DNA from: Rhodovastum sp963709085 | GTDB taxonomy: Bacteria; Pseudomonadota; Alphaproteobacteria; Acetobacterales; Acetobacteraceae | Reading direction: 5' to 3' | Length of the DNA: 64,000 bases | Assembly (NCBI GenBank): GCA_963709085.1 | Contig: CAVPVB010000024.1 | Coordinates: 1,054,001 to 1,118,000, forward strand | In this document: positions 1 through 8,774 of the stretch, in pieces | Layout of the letters: each line of letters starts with the position of its first letter | How positions within the stretch are numbered: position 1 is the stretch's first letter | Position numbers and translations under genes: made by a program | The notes under the pieces: generated by a model | Database searches by the model: none | Seen by the model: the letters and a program-made list of their open reading frames with translations, nothing else | What the model was told of the DNA's origin: nothing

Positions 1-24
1 CTGTTTCTGCTGCGCAAGATCTGA
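1..24 (+). CDS. 3' end of an unknown gene (partial)
   Basis: The window opens inside a plus-strand reading frame. Only the last seven codons (LFLLRKI) and a TGA stop are visible. The hydrophobic residues followed by basic ones could be the end of a membrane segment, but nothing more can be said about the product. Confidence 0.4.
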   Translation: MFLLRKI

Positions 25-215
25 GCGCGGGGCGCCGGCGGTCAATTAGGAATTTTATCTTGCGGCAGGGGCGATTTTGGGGTAATCGATTCCTATCGAC
101 AGTCTGATTCCGTCAACTGCGATCCCTTCTTTCCCATACGCGTCGCGCCACCGATCCGCCCGATCGGGGGCGCGACGCATGTACGGCCCTCTGAAAACCG
201 CTGGGAGCGACCCGC

Positions 216-575
216 ATGGCTAATCCCCTCGCCTGGATGAACAACCTGAACGGCAGCGGCACCGACTCGCCGGTACGAGCGGACCCGCCGCTGGCGACCA
301 CCCCCACCGGCCCGCTTGCCGCGCAGGTCGCGACGGCAAACGTCCCCGTCACGGTGTTCGCCGCGGGCAGCATCGTTCACGTCGCCGACATCATCAACCC
401 GGCGACCGCCTCCGAGCCGCTCTACCTCGATATCGTCGCGCCGGCGGTGATCGGCTCGGCCACCTCGATTCCGCTGCTGCCTGGCCAGGCCTACCGGGTG
501 TCCACCCCGATCACGACCGCGGTGAGCGCCGTCGCGGCGACCGCCGGACACAGCTTCATCGCCGTGATGTACTGA
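216..575 (+). CDS. Hypothetical protein, 119 aa
   Basis: I do not recognise this protein. It starts with ATG after a weak purine-rich GGGAGCG stretch and encodes 119 residues rich in Ala, Thr, Val and Pro. It has no charged-hydrophobic signal peptide, no Cys and few charges, and the alternating hydrophobic and small residues suggest a beta-rich fold. It stands alone, with a 190-bp gene-free stretch upstream and tRNA-Pro 67 bp downstream. Codon use is typical of the high-GC surroundings. A structural or surface protein is possible, but I infer no function. Confidence 0.6.
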   Translation: MANPLAWMNNLNGSGTDSPVRADPPLATTPTGPLAAQVATANVPVTVFAAGSIVHVADIINPATASEPLYLDIVAPAVIGSATSIPLLPGQAYRVSTPITTAVSAVAATAGHSFIAVMY

Positions 576-642
576 CTTTCATCAACGACCGGTCCTGGCG
601 CTTGCCTAAACCGCGCCACTTCCATAGCTTCCGGACCGGTCG

Positions 643-721
<79 letters not shown>

Positions 722-749
722 CTGCCTATGCCCCGAAAGCCGGGCGCGC

Positions 750-902
750 TCAGAAATCGGTAACGCGGCCCTTGTGCTGCCAGTCGCCGTAGCGGGTCGG
801 CTCGGGGCCGGGGGCGCCGCCGATCTCCTTCGGCAATTCCGGCCGGGGCGGCGCCTTCGGCGGTTGCGGGGCGGGCGCGGGGGTGTCGCTGGTATCGGTC
901 AT
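750..902 (-). CDS. DUF1674 / SDHAF4-family succinate dehydrogenase assembly factor, 50 aa
   Basis: This short protein ends in the family hallmark GGxxGPEPTRYGDWxxKGR..DF (about residues 28-50), preceded by a Pro-rich low-complexity N-terminus. In mitochondria and alphaproteobacteria the family (Pfam DUF1674, SDHAF4) binds free flavinylated succinate dehydrogenase subunit A and promotes assembly of the complex. The start is the only ATG that gives a protein of normal family length, although the frame stays open upstream. It is divergent from the pheC-like gene, with 96 bp between them. The motif is seen directly; the role is known from the family. Confidence 0.85.
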   Translation of the reverse strand: MTDTSDTPAPAPQPPKAPPRPELPKEIGGAPGPEPTRYGDWQHKGRVTDF

Positions 903-998
903 GGTTCGCCTAATCTCGCATATCCTCCGGTTGTGGCAAACAGTTGCGGCAAACGGGGGCGCCGGCTTGAATGGGCCGTTGCCATAACGGAGCGCCCC

Positions 999-1772
999 AT
1001 GCTGACCTGGCTTCGGCCCCTGCTGCTCTTGCTGCTGCTGACGGTCCCGCAGGCCGCGATCGCGCAGGGCTCGAAACTCGACGCCATCCTCGCCCGCGGC
1101 ATCATCCGGGTGGGGCTGGCCGGCGACTACCGGCCCTTCGCGGCGCTCGACAAGGCGACGGGGCGGTTCGAGGGGCTGGATGTCGATATGGCCGACAGCC
1201 TGGGCCGGGCGCTCGGCACCAAGGTGGAGCTGGTGCAAACCAGTTGGGCCGGGCTGCTGGCCGACCTCGGCGCCGACAAGTTCGACCTGGCGATGGGTGG
1301 CATTTCGGTGACACTGGAGCGCCAGAAGACGGCGTTCTTCTCCGTCCCGCTGCTACGCACCGGCAAGGCGGCGATCGCCCGCTGCACCGAGCGCGGCCGC
1401 TTCGGCTCGCTGGCCGAAATCGACCAGCCGGGCGTGAAGGTGCTGACCAATCCGGGCGGCACCAATGAGCGGTTCGACCGCGCCAACCTCAAGGCGGCGG
1501 AAATCGTCGTGTTCCCGAGCAATAACACCATCTTCGACGAGCTGGCGGCCGGCCGCGGCGACATCATGATCACCGATGCGGTGGAGACGCGGCTGCAGCA
1601 GAAGCTGCATCGCGAGCTCTGCGCCATCCACCCGGACCGGCCGTTCAATTTCGGCGAAATCGCCTATCTGCTGCCGCGCGACCCGGTGCTGAAGGCGTGG
1701 ATCGACCAGTGGCTGCACATCGCGGTCGAGTCCGGCGAGTACGGTCGGCTGACCGCGAAGTGGCTGGACTAA
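999..1772 (+). CDS. pheC: Periplasmic cyclohexadienyl (prephenate/arogenate) dehydratase-like protein
   Basis: 257 residues with a signal peptide (hydrophobic Leu run, likely cleaved near residue 22 at AIA-Q) and a type II periplasmic-binding fold. It resembles PheC of Pseudomonas more than ordinary amino-acid-binding proteins: DIAM-like FDLAMGGISVTLERQ, NPGGTNERF (151-159), TDAVETRLQ (192-200) and DQWLHIA near the end are PheC signatures. The Glu in TDAVE (E196) matches the family's catalytic glutamate. PheC decarboxylates and dehydrates prephenate or arogenate in the periplasm, giving phenylpyruvate or phenylalanine. There is no ABC permease or ATPase next to it, which also favours an enzyme over a transporter subunit. 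A solute-binding role remains possible. Confidence 0.75.
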   Translation: MLTWLRPLLLLLLLTVPQAAIAQGSKLDAILARGIIRVGLAGDYRPFAALDKATGRFEGLDVDMADSLGRALGTKVELVQTSWAGLLADLGADKFDLAMGGISVTLERQKTAFFSVPLLRTGKAAIARCTERGRFGSLAEIDQPGVKVLTNPGGTNERFDRANLKAAEIVVFPSNNTIFDELAAGRGDIMITDAVETRLQQKLHRELCAIHPDRPFNFGEIAYLLPRDPVLKAWIDQWLHIAVESGEYGRLTAKWLD

Positions 1773-1902
1773 TCCGCGCCGCCACCCGATGAGGATTTTG
1801 CGCAACACCGCCTGGCTAAACCGCCACACTCGGCAAGCACCGTCTTGCCGGTGCCGCCTCACCGGGTCCAAAGCCTGACCCGGTCAGGGAACGGGAGCGC
1901 GC

Positions 1903-2628
1903 ATGCGCCGGGCTGGTATCTGGGCGTGGACGGGATGGCAGGTGGTCATCTGTGCGCTGCTGCTGGCGGCGGCTCCTGCCCGCGCCGATGTGCCGCCGCG
2001 TCCCATGCTGGGACCGCTCGGCGACCGCGACGTGACCGTGCTCAACAGCAGCGACCGGGCGATCAACGAAGTTTATGTCTCGGCGGAGTCGGCCGACCAG
2101 TGGGGCGAGGACCGTCTGGGCGAGCACATGCTGGAGGCCGGCGGCTCGCTCCGGCTGCATCTCGGGCGGACGCGCGAGTGCATCTTCGACGCGAAGGTGG
2201 TCTATGAGGACGCCAGCCGCGAGGAAAATCGCGGCATCAATTTGTGCCGCACCCACCAGATCACCTTCGACGGCAGCACCGCCGTCCCGCCGCCCGAAGC
2301 CGGCCCCGAGCACAGCGTCACGTTGGTGAACCACGCGCCGCGACCGATCCAGCAGGTGTTCATCTCCCCGGCCGAGGCCAACCAGTGGGGCGATGACCGC
2401 CTCGCCGAGGGCAGCATCTCGGCCGGCGACCGGCGGGCGGTAACCTGGCACGGCGGCTGCAATGTTGACCTGCGGGTGGTGTTCGAGAACCGCGCCGCCG
2501 AGGAACGCCGCGGCGTCAACCTGTGCACCACGCCGGCGCTCAGCATCGAGCCGGGCTGGACCACCGCGGATACGCTGCCAGCGCCAAAGGCCGAGACGCC
2601 CGCCGATTCCACGCCGCCGCCGCCCTGA
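1903..2628 (+). CDS. Secreted protein with two tandem copies of an ~80-residue domain
   Basis: 241 residues. A signal peptide ends near residue 29 (APARA-D). Two homologous units follow, at about 42-123 and 137-215. Each has V(T)V(L)N at the start, an EVYVS/QVFIS strand, the invariant core QWG(E/D)DRL, an acidic-basic middle with one Cys, VVYED/VVFEN, and R.G(I/V)NLC(R/T)T at the end. The two Cys of each unit probably form a disulfide. The C-terminus is a Pro-rich tail. The family is common in Rhodospirillales, but I know of no established function. It is monocistronic, and two small inverted repeats (CGGCAAG/CTTGCCG and ACCGGGT/ACCCGGT) lie just upstream. Confidence 0.75.
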   Translation: MRRAGIWAWTGWQVVICALLLAAAPARADVPPRPMLGPLGDRDVTVLNSSDRAINEVYVSAESADQWGEDRLGEHMLEAGGSLRLHLGRTRECIFDAKVVYEDASREENRGINLCRTHQITFDGSTAVPPPEAGPEHSVTLVNHAPRPIQQVFISPAEANQWGDDRLAEGSISAGDRRAVTWHGGCNVDLRVVFENRAAEERRGVNLCTTPALSIEPGWTTADTLPAPKAETPADSTPPPP

Positions 2629-2644
2629 AGACAGCGCCCCCGGC

Positions 2645-3151
2645 TCAGCCGCCGTTGCCGGGCTTCGCCGCCAGGGTGTTCCAGGTCGAGGCAGGCGGCG
2701 GTGCGCCGGCCTTGGGGTCCCAGTGGCCGGATTTTTTCAGCGCGTCGGCCACTTCCTTGGGCATGTAGGTCTCGTCATGCTTGGCCAGCACCTCGGAGGC
2801 GCGGAAGCTGCCGTCCGGCTGCATCGCGCCGAGGGTCACCACGCCCTGCCCCTCGCGGAACAGATCAGGCAGGATACCGGCATAGCTGACCGCGACGGCG
2901 GCGGCGCCGTCGGTGATGCGGAAATGCACCACCGGCTTTTCCCCTTCACGAAGGTGCTGGACGCTGCCGGCCTCCACCAGGCCGCCGAGCCGGAAGGTGC
3001 GGCCGTTATGCGGTGCCTTGCTGGCCACGTCCGACGGGGCAAGGAAGAAAACCATGTTGTCGCTGAACGCCGTCAGCACCAGCGCCGCGGCGGTGCCGAG
3101 GCCGAGGCCGCAGACGAGAAGCAATAAAAGGCGGCGGCGTTTGCGGGTCAT
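2645..3151 (-). CDS. ccmE: Cytochrome c maturation heme chaperone CcmE
   Basis: 168 residues with one N-terminal transmembrane anchor (about 8-28) after a basic stretch, then a periplasmic OB-fold. The heme-handling motif HDETYMP is at 125-131: H125 matches the histidine that binds heme covalently and Y129 the conserved ligand. CcmE accepts heme delivered through CcmC/CcmD and hands it to the CcmF/H ligase. It is the last gene of ccmC-ccmD-ccmE and its ATG overlaps the ccmD stop by one base, so translation is likely coupled. The C-terminal tail is Pro-rich, as is usual. Confidence 0.95.
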   Translation of the reverse strand: MTRKRRRLLLLLVCGLGLGTAAALVLTAFSDNMVFFLAPSDVASKAPHNGRTFRLGGLVEAGSVQHLREGEKPVVHFRITDGAAAVAVSYAGILPDLFREGQGVVTLGAMQPDGSFRASEVLAKHDETYMPKEVADALKKSGHWDPKAGAPPPASTWNTLAAKPGNGG

Positions 3152-3288
3152 TACCGGTTTGCTCTGGGGTCAATGGCGGCCAGACGGCGTCGCGCCCGGC
3201 TCATGCGCGCCCAGGCATCGACGGAGAACACGGTGCCAACCAGCACCGCCAGCGAATAGGCGGCAATGATGTAGGTCAAATGGGTCAT
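3151..3288 (-). CDS. ccmD: Heme exporter protein CcmD, 45 aa
   Basis: A 45-residue protein with a single transmembrane helix (about 6-25), followed by a basic cytoplasmic tail containing RARRRLAAID, the standard CcmD layout. CcmD holds CcmC and holo-CcmE together at the membrane. Its start overlaps the ccmC stop by 4 bp and its stop overlaps ccmE by 1 bp, so the three genes form a tight operon on the minus strand. Confidence 0.9.
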   Translation of the reverse strand: MTHLTYIIAAYSLAVLVGTVFSVDAWARMSRARRRLAAIDPRANR

Positions 3289-4055
3289 CGTGCGTCGGCC
3301 TCCTGGGCGCGGGCCATCAGCAGGCCGCGGATGCGCCGCTCCATCACCGCGGCGCGGGTGCGGGCGAGGACGATCGCCACGAAACCGAAGGAAAAGCCGA
3401 GCGCGCACAGCAGCAGCGGCCACAGCATGCCGACATACATCGTCGGCGCCCCGGTGAACTTGATCGTCGCCGGCTGGTGCAGCGTGTTCCACCAATCGAC
3501 GGAAAACTTGATGATCGGCAGATTGATCACGCCGATCAGCGCCAGGATGGCGCCGGCCCGGTAGCCGCGCTGCGGGTCATCGAAGGCGCGCACCAGGGCG
3601 ACATGGCCGAGATAGAGGAAAAACAGCACCAGGACGGAGGTCAGCCGCGCGTCCCACACCCACCAGGCGCCCCACATCGGCTTGCCCCAGATGCTGCCGG
3701 TGGCCAGGCAGAGCGCGGTGAAGGCCGCGCCCACCGGGCCAATCTCGGCCGCCGCCAGGTCGGCGAGCGGATGCCGCCAGACCAGTGACAGGACGGAGCA
3801 GATGGCCAGCGACAAGTAGCCGAACGAGGCCAGCCAGGCGGAGGGCACATGCACATACATGATCCGCACCGCGTCGCCCTGCTGCCAGTCGGCCGGGGCG
3901 AAGAACAGCCCCCAGACGAAGCCGGTGAGCGTCAGGCCGAGGCCAAGCACCGCCAGGACGGGCAGCACCCGGCCGGATATGCGCAGGAATCGTCCCGGAT
4001 TGGCGAAGCGGTGCAGGTTGCGGGCGGTCGGCGGCGGCGGCGTGCTGGCGTCCAC
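3285..4055 (-). CDS. ccmC: Heme transport protein CcmC
   Basis: 256 residues with six predicted membrane helices and the tryptophan-rich WWVWDARLTS motif (about 131-140) of the heme-handling CcmC/CcmF family. The periplasmic histidine in MYVHVPSAW (H69) is one of the two heme ligands. CcmC loads heme onto CcmE. I chose the GTG start at 4055 because AAAGGA lies about 9 bp before it on the coding strand. The frame stays open further upstream but there runs into the divergent yciI-like gene. No ccmA, ccmB or ccmF is adjacent, so the rest of system I must lie elsewhere. Confidence 0.93.
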   Translation of the reverse strand: MDASTPPPPTARNLHRFANPGRFLRISGRVLPVLAVLGLGLTLTGFVWGLFFAPADWQQGDAVRIMYVHVPSAWLASFGYLSLAICSVLSLVWRHPLADLAAAEIGPVGAAFTALCLATGSIWGKPMWGAWWVWDARLTSVLVLFFLYLGHVALVRAFDDPQRGYRAGAILALIGVINLPIIKFSVDWWNTLHQPATIKFTGAPTMYVGMLWPLLLCALGFSFGFVAIVLARTRAAVMERRIRGLLMARAQEADAR

Positions 4056-4170
4056 GTAGGGTGTCCTTTCGGCGGACAATACGAGTCCGGGAGGGCGGTT
4101 TGAAGGGGATGGCGGTTTGAAGGGTGAGGGCCTTAACGTAATGTCACTCATCCCCGACAAAGGAAAGCCG

Positions 4171-4464
4171 ATGCTGTTCGCCCTGATCTGCACCGACCGC
4201 CCGGGCAGCCTGGACCTGCGCCTGGCCACCCGGCCTGCCCACCTCGCCTTCCTGGAAACCTACCAGTCCAAGCTGGCGCATGCCGGCGCGCTGCTCGATA
4301 TCGACGGGCGGCCCTGCGGCTCGCTGCTGGTGATCGAGGTGGGCGACCGCGCCGAGGCCGAGGGCTTTGCCGCCAGCGACCCTTATGAAAAGGCCGGCCT
4401 GTTCGAAAGCACCATTATCCGGCCGTTCCGCCCGGCCTTCAAGGACGGCGAGAAACTGGGTTGA
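4171..4464 (+). CDS. YciI family protein
   Basis: 97 residues. The start is an ATG preceded by AAAGGAAAGCCG; upstream ATGs in frame lack a ribosome site and would run towards ccmC. MLFALICTDRPGSLDLRLATRPAHLAFLE, a central DGRPCGSLLVIE and a C-terminal DPYEKAGLFESTIIRPFR match the ferredoxin-like YCII fold. His and Asp residues of this fold are proposed to be catalytic in some members, but the function is generally unknown. It is the first gene of a plus-strand cluster, and its stop overlaps the TTG start of the EVE gene. Confidence 0.85.
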   Translation: MLFALICTDRPGSLDLRLATRPAHLAFLETYQSKLAHAGALLDIDGRPCGSLLVIEVGDRAEAEGFAASDPYEKAGLFESTIIRPFRPAFKDGEKLG

Positions 4465-4892
4465 TTGCCGCCCAACCGCGGCAGTTCTGGCTGGTCAAGT
4501 CCGAGCCCGACGCGTTCAGCTGGGACCAGCAGGCGGCAAACGGCATCGAGCCCTGGACCGGGGTGCGCAACCACGCGGCGAAGAACAACCTCAAGGCCAT
4601 GCGCGCGGGCGATCGGGCCTTCTTCTACCACTCCAACGTGGGCAAGGAGATTGTCGGCGTGGTCGAGGTGGCGCGGGAAGCCTATCCCGACCCGACCGCG
4701 GCAAGCGGCGACTGGGTGAGCGTGGACATGCGCGCGGTCGGAAAACTGCCGGCACCGGTGACGCTGGCCGCCATGAAGGCCGACCCGGCGCTGGAGGGGC
4801 TGGCGCTGATCCGCCAGTCGCGGCTGTCGGTGCTGCCGGTGTCGCAGGCGCACTGGACGCATATATGTCGGTTGGCAGGCTGGAGGGGGTGA
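4461..4892 (+). CDS. EVE domain-containing protein
   Basis: 143 residues. The N-terminal FWLVKSEPDAFSWDQ, central WTGVRNHAAKNNL..M..GD.AFFYHSN, and VGVVEVAREAYPDPT are the characteristic strands of the EVE domain (PUA-like fold; human THYN1 relatives), which binds modified bases in DNA or RNA. The start is a TTG whose last two bases belong to the preceding stop codon (TTGA), suggesting translational coupling. The fold is clear; the substrate cannot be inferred from this context. Confidence 0.9.
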   Translation: MIAAQPRQFWLVKSEPDAFSWDQQAANGIEPWTGVRNHAAKNNLKAMRAGDRAFFYHSNVGKEIVGVVEVAREAYPDPTAASGDWVSVDMRAVGKLPAPVTLAAMKADPALEGLALIRQSRLSVLPVSQAHWTHICRLAGWRG

Positions 4893-4894
4893 CC

Positions 4895-5365
4895 ATGGAC
4901 GCGGACCTCTACGAGACCGATTTTGTCGGCTGGACCGAGCAGCAGGCCCGCCTGCTGCGCGCCGCGGCGGCGCAGCGGACCAACCTGGCCCTCGACTGGG
5001 ACCATCTGGCCGAGGAGGTCGAGGATTTGGGCAAGTCGTACCGGCGCGCGCTGGCGAGCCATGTCGGCACCGTTATCGAGCACCTGCTGAAACTGGAATG
5101 CTCGCCGGCGCAGGAGCCGCGGCGGGGCTGGCTCGGCTCGGTTCGGCGGGCGCGCACCGAAATCGAGGGTTGGCTGGCCGACGAGCCCGGCCTGCGGCCG
5201 CGCCTGCCGGGCATCGTGGCCGAACAGATGCCGCGCACCGCGCGGCTGGTCGCCGGGTTGCTGCGCGACGCCGGCGAACCCAGCGAGGGCGTTGCCGCCC
5301 GGCTGAAGACAGGCGGCTATACGGTCGAGCAGATCACCGGCGACTGGCTGCCGCCCCCACCCTGA
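4895..5365 (+). CDS. DUF29 family protein
   Basis: 156 residues matching DUF29: YETDFVGWTEQQARLLR at the start, DWDHLAEEVEDLGKSYRRALASH in the middle, and a helical C-terminus ending in a short Pro run. The ATG follows GGAGGGGGTGACC. DUF29 proteins are small, helical and common in alphaproteobacteria and cyanobacteria, with no known activity. It lies 2 bp after the EVE gene and is probably in the same transcript. Confidence 0.85.
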   Translation: MDADLYETDFVGWTEQQARLLRAAAAQRTNLALDWDHLAEEVEDLGKSYRRALASHVGTVIEHLLKLECSPAQEPRRGWLGSVRRARTEIEGWLADEPGLRPRLPGIVAEQMPRTARLVAGLLRDAGEPSEGVAARLKTGGYTVEQITGDWLPPPP

Positions 5366-5403
5366 CCCTGCTCCCCGACCCCGGACTTCGCCCCCTCTGC
5401 CGG

Positions 5404-5724
5404 GTGGACGACATCCCCGAAGGCGGCTCGCGCGGCTTCGGCCCGGCGCGGGGCGGCTTCACCGGCCTGTTCGCCGTGCGCCGCGGCGGAAAACTGTTCG
5501 TCTATGTCAATTGCTGCCCGCATATCGGCACGCCGCTGGACTGGATGCCCGACCGGTTCCTCACCGCCGATGGCGAGCGCGTCGTCTGCGCCACCCATGG
5601 GGCGGAGTTCGGCATCGAGGACGGGGTGTGCGTCCGCGGCCCCTGCCTTGGCGCCGCGCTGGAACCGGTTATGATCCAGATCAAGGACGGAATCATCCTC
5701 GTGCCAGAGGATGCCGGCCTTTAG
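5404..5724 (+). CDS. Rieske [2Fe-2S] domain protein
   Basis: About 106 residues forming a stand-alone Rieske domain. The two cluster-binding boxes are visible as CPHIGTPLDW and CATHGAEFGIEDG, giving Cys-x-His and Cys-x2-His ligands. Small proteins of this type pass electrons to oxygenases or serve as uncharacterised ferredoxins. The start is uncertain: the GTG at 5404 is the only standard start codon in frame near the domain, although homologous sequence seems to begin about 12 codons earlier at a CTG (5368) just after the DUF29 stop. No oxygenase lies nearby. Confidence 0.8.
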   Translation: MDDIPEGGSRGFGPARGGFTGLFAVRRGGKLFVYVNCCPHIGTPLDWMPDRFLTADGERVVCATHGAEFGIEDGVCVRGPCLGAALEPVMIQIKDGIILVPEDAGL

Positions 5725-5793
5725 GCTCAGCCGGTACCGCCTTACCGTGGCGGCGCCGTTTTCATCATGCGTCCACGACGGGGAAACGTCAGA

Positions 5794-7725
<1,932 letters not shown>

Positions 7726-7751
7726 CCCGCCGCCCGCATGCGCCTGACGGC

Positions 7752-7780
7752 ACGGGGGGCGCAGGCCCCCCGTTTCTTTT
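7752..7780 (+). terminator. Rho-independent terminator after acs
   Basis: A 9-bp perfect stem (ACGGGGGGC/GCCCCCCGT) with a 4-nt loop, followed by TTCTTTT. It lies 27 bp after the acs stop codon. Confidence 0.85.
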
Positions 7781-7847
7781 CCACCCGCCGTCCCCATGTA
7801 CTTTTTTCTCCAGGTCTCGCGCTGCTGGATGACCGGGGAGAGAGCCC

Positions 7848-8291
7848 GTGATCCTGCGCCCCGCCAGGGCCGCCGATGCCGGCCAGGTCGCCGATATCGA
7901 CCATGATGCCCGTCTGTTCACGCTGCCGAATGTCCGTTGGGAACACACCCCGGCGGAAAAACGCCATTGGATTGCCGAAACGCTGATCCCCTCCGGCTGC
8001 GTCCACGTCGCCGAGAAAAACGGCCGCGTGCTCGGCTTCCTCGCCCTGCGCGAATCCTGGGTGGACCAGTTATATGTACGGCCCGGCCAATGGCGCCAGG
8101 GCATCGGCGGCGCCCTGCTGCAACTGGCCAAGGACCGCTACCCGGACGGACTGGCGCTGTACTGCTTCCAGTGCAACCTGACCGCGCGGAACTTCTACGA
8201 AGGCCATGGCTTCAACGGCGTCGTCCTCGGCGATGACGCGGTGCCTGAGCCCGATATGGTGTTCGCTTGGGCGGGGGGCGGCGGGCGCTGA
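7848..8291 (+). CDS. GNAT family N-acetyltransferase
   Basis: 147 residues with the GNAT fold: N-terminal ILRPARAADAGQVADI, then VDQLYVRPGQWRQGIGGALL, which contains the acetyl-CoA pyrophosphate loop (Q-x2-G-x-G/A type, WRQGIGGALL), and C-terminal NLTARNFYEGHGFNG. The substrate is not predictable. The start is GTG with GGGGAGAGAG upstream. It lies 67 bp after the acs terminator and is probably transcribed on its own. The accessory island begins right after it. Confidence 0.88.
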   Translation: MILRPARAADAGQVADIDHDARLFTLPNVRWEHTPAEKRHWIAETLIPSGCVHVAEKNGRVLGFLALRESWVDQLYVRPGQWRQGIGGALLQLAKDRYPDGLALYCFQCNLTARNFYEGHGFNGVVLGDDAVPEPDMVFAWAGGGGR

Positions 8292-8293
8292 AA

Positions 8294-8356
8294 GGAAGCA
8301 AGGCCAGGGGCTCTGCCCCTGGACCCCGGCAAGGGCCGAGAGGCCCCTGCACCCCA
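8294..8356. repeat. Copy 1 of the GGCCAGGGCTCTGCCCTGG palindromic repeat
   Basis: This intergenic repeat starts 3 bp after the GNAT stop. It holds the palindrome CCAGGGGCTCTGCCCCTGG, a short spacer, and a second partial palindrome GGGCCGAGAGGCCC. The same series recurs at 33039-33103 and 39969-40016. The family can fold into stem-loops and may act as a transcription end or as a REP-like element. Confidence 0.75.
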
Positions 8357-8426
8357 TTACGTTAGATGTGGTGGGGCCTTGGACGGTCCATTTCGGGTGA
8401 TCGGTTTGGGTGGATTGCGGACATGG

Positions 8427-8438
8427 GGCCTAAATGGC
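8427..8438. repeat. Left 12-bp target-site duplication
   Basis: GGCCTAAATGGC directly abuts the left terminal inverted repeat of the 8439-8658 element and is repeated exactly at 8659-8670. Confidence 0.8.
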
Positions 8439-8658
8439 TTACCTTTACCCGCATCTAGAAAGATACAATTTTATCATTATGTTAGCCTAGCCATCTGTGC
8501 GTCGTAGCTGAGGGAAGCCCCTTGGAACGCAGGTGCAGCATACGCCCGCTTTCGCAACGGGCATTTGGAAAATCTGCCATTTTCGGCGCTCGGCTGCGGA
8601 TCGACATGATGTCGTTCTATAATAGCGCAGGGTTTTGCCACGATGCGGGTAAAGGTAA
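8439..8658. mobile_element. 220-bp non-coding element with terminal inverted repeats (MITE-like)
   Basis: The ends are perfect 16-bp inverted repeats, TTACCTTTACCCGCAT at 8439-8454 and its complement at 8643-8658, with one further matching base inside. The element is flanked by an exact 12-bp direct repeat, the mark of a transposition event. The interior is AT-richer than the genome and has no convincing gene; open frames on the minus strand lack codon bias and ribosome sites. It is most simply a MITE moved by a transposase encoded elsewhere. A long duplication of 10-13 bp is known for some IS4-group elements, so that group is a guess. It lies 116 bp before the DUF5655 gene and could influence its promoter. 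Confidence 0.8.
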
Positions 8659-8670
8659 GGCCTAAATGGC
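8659..8670. repeat. Right 12-bp target-site duplication
   Basis: An exact second copy of GGCCTAAATGGC, directly after the right inverted repeat. The neighbouring bases differ (T after the left copy, C after the right), so the duplication is exactly 12 bp. Confidence 0.8.
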
Positions 8671-8774
8671 CAGCCGCCCCCGCTTGGTGCTGGACAGCCT
8701 GGACAGCCACGGAGATTAATGCGGCCACGACGCGGACCGACTGAATCCCGCGAGACACGATCGGTAGGATTACG

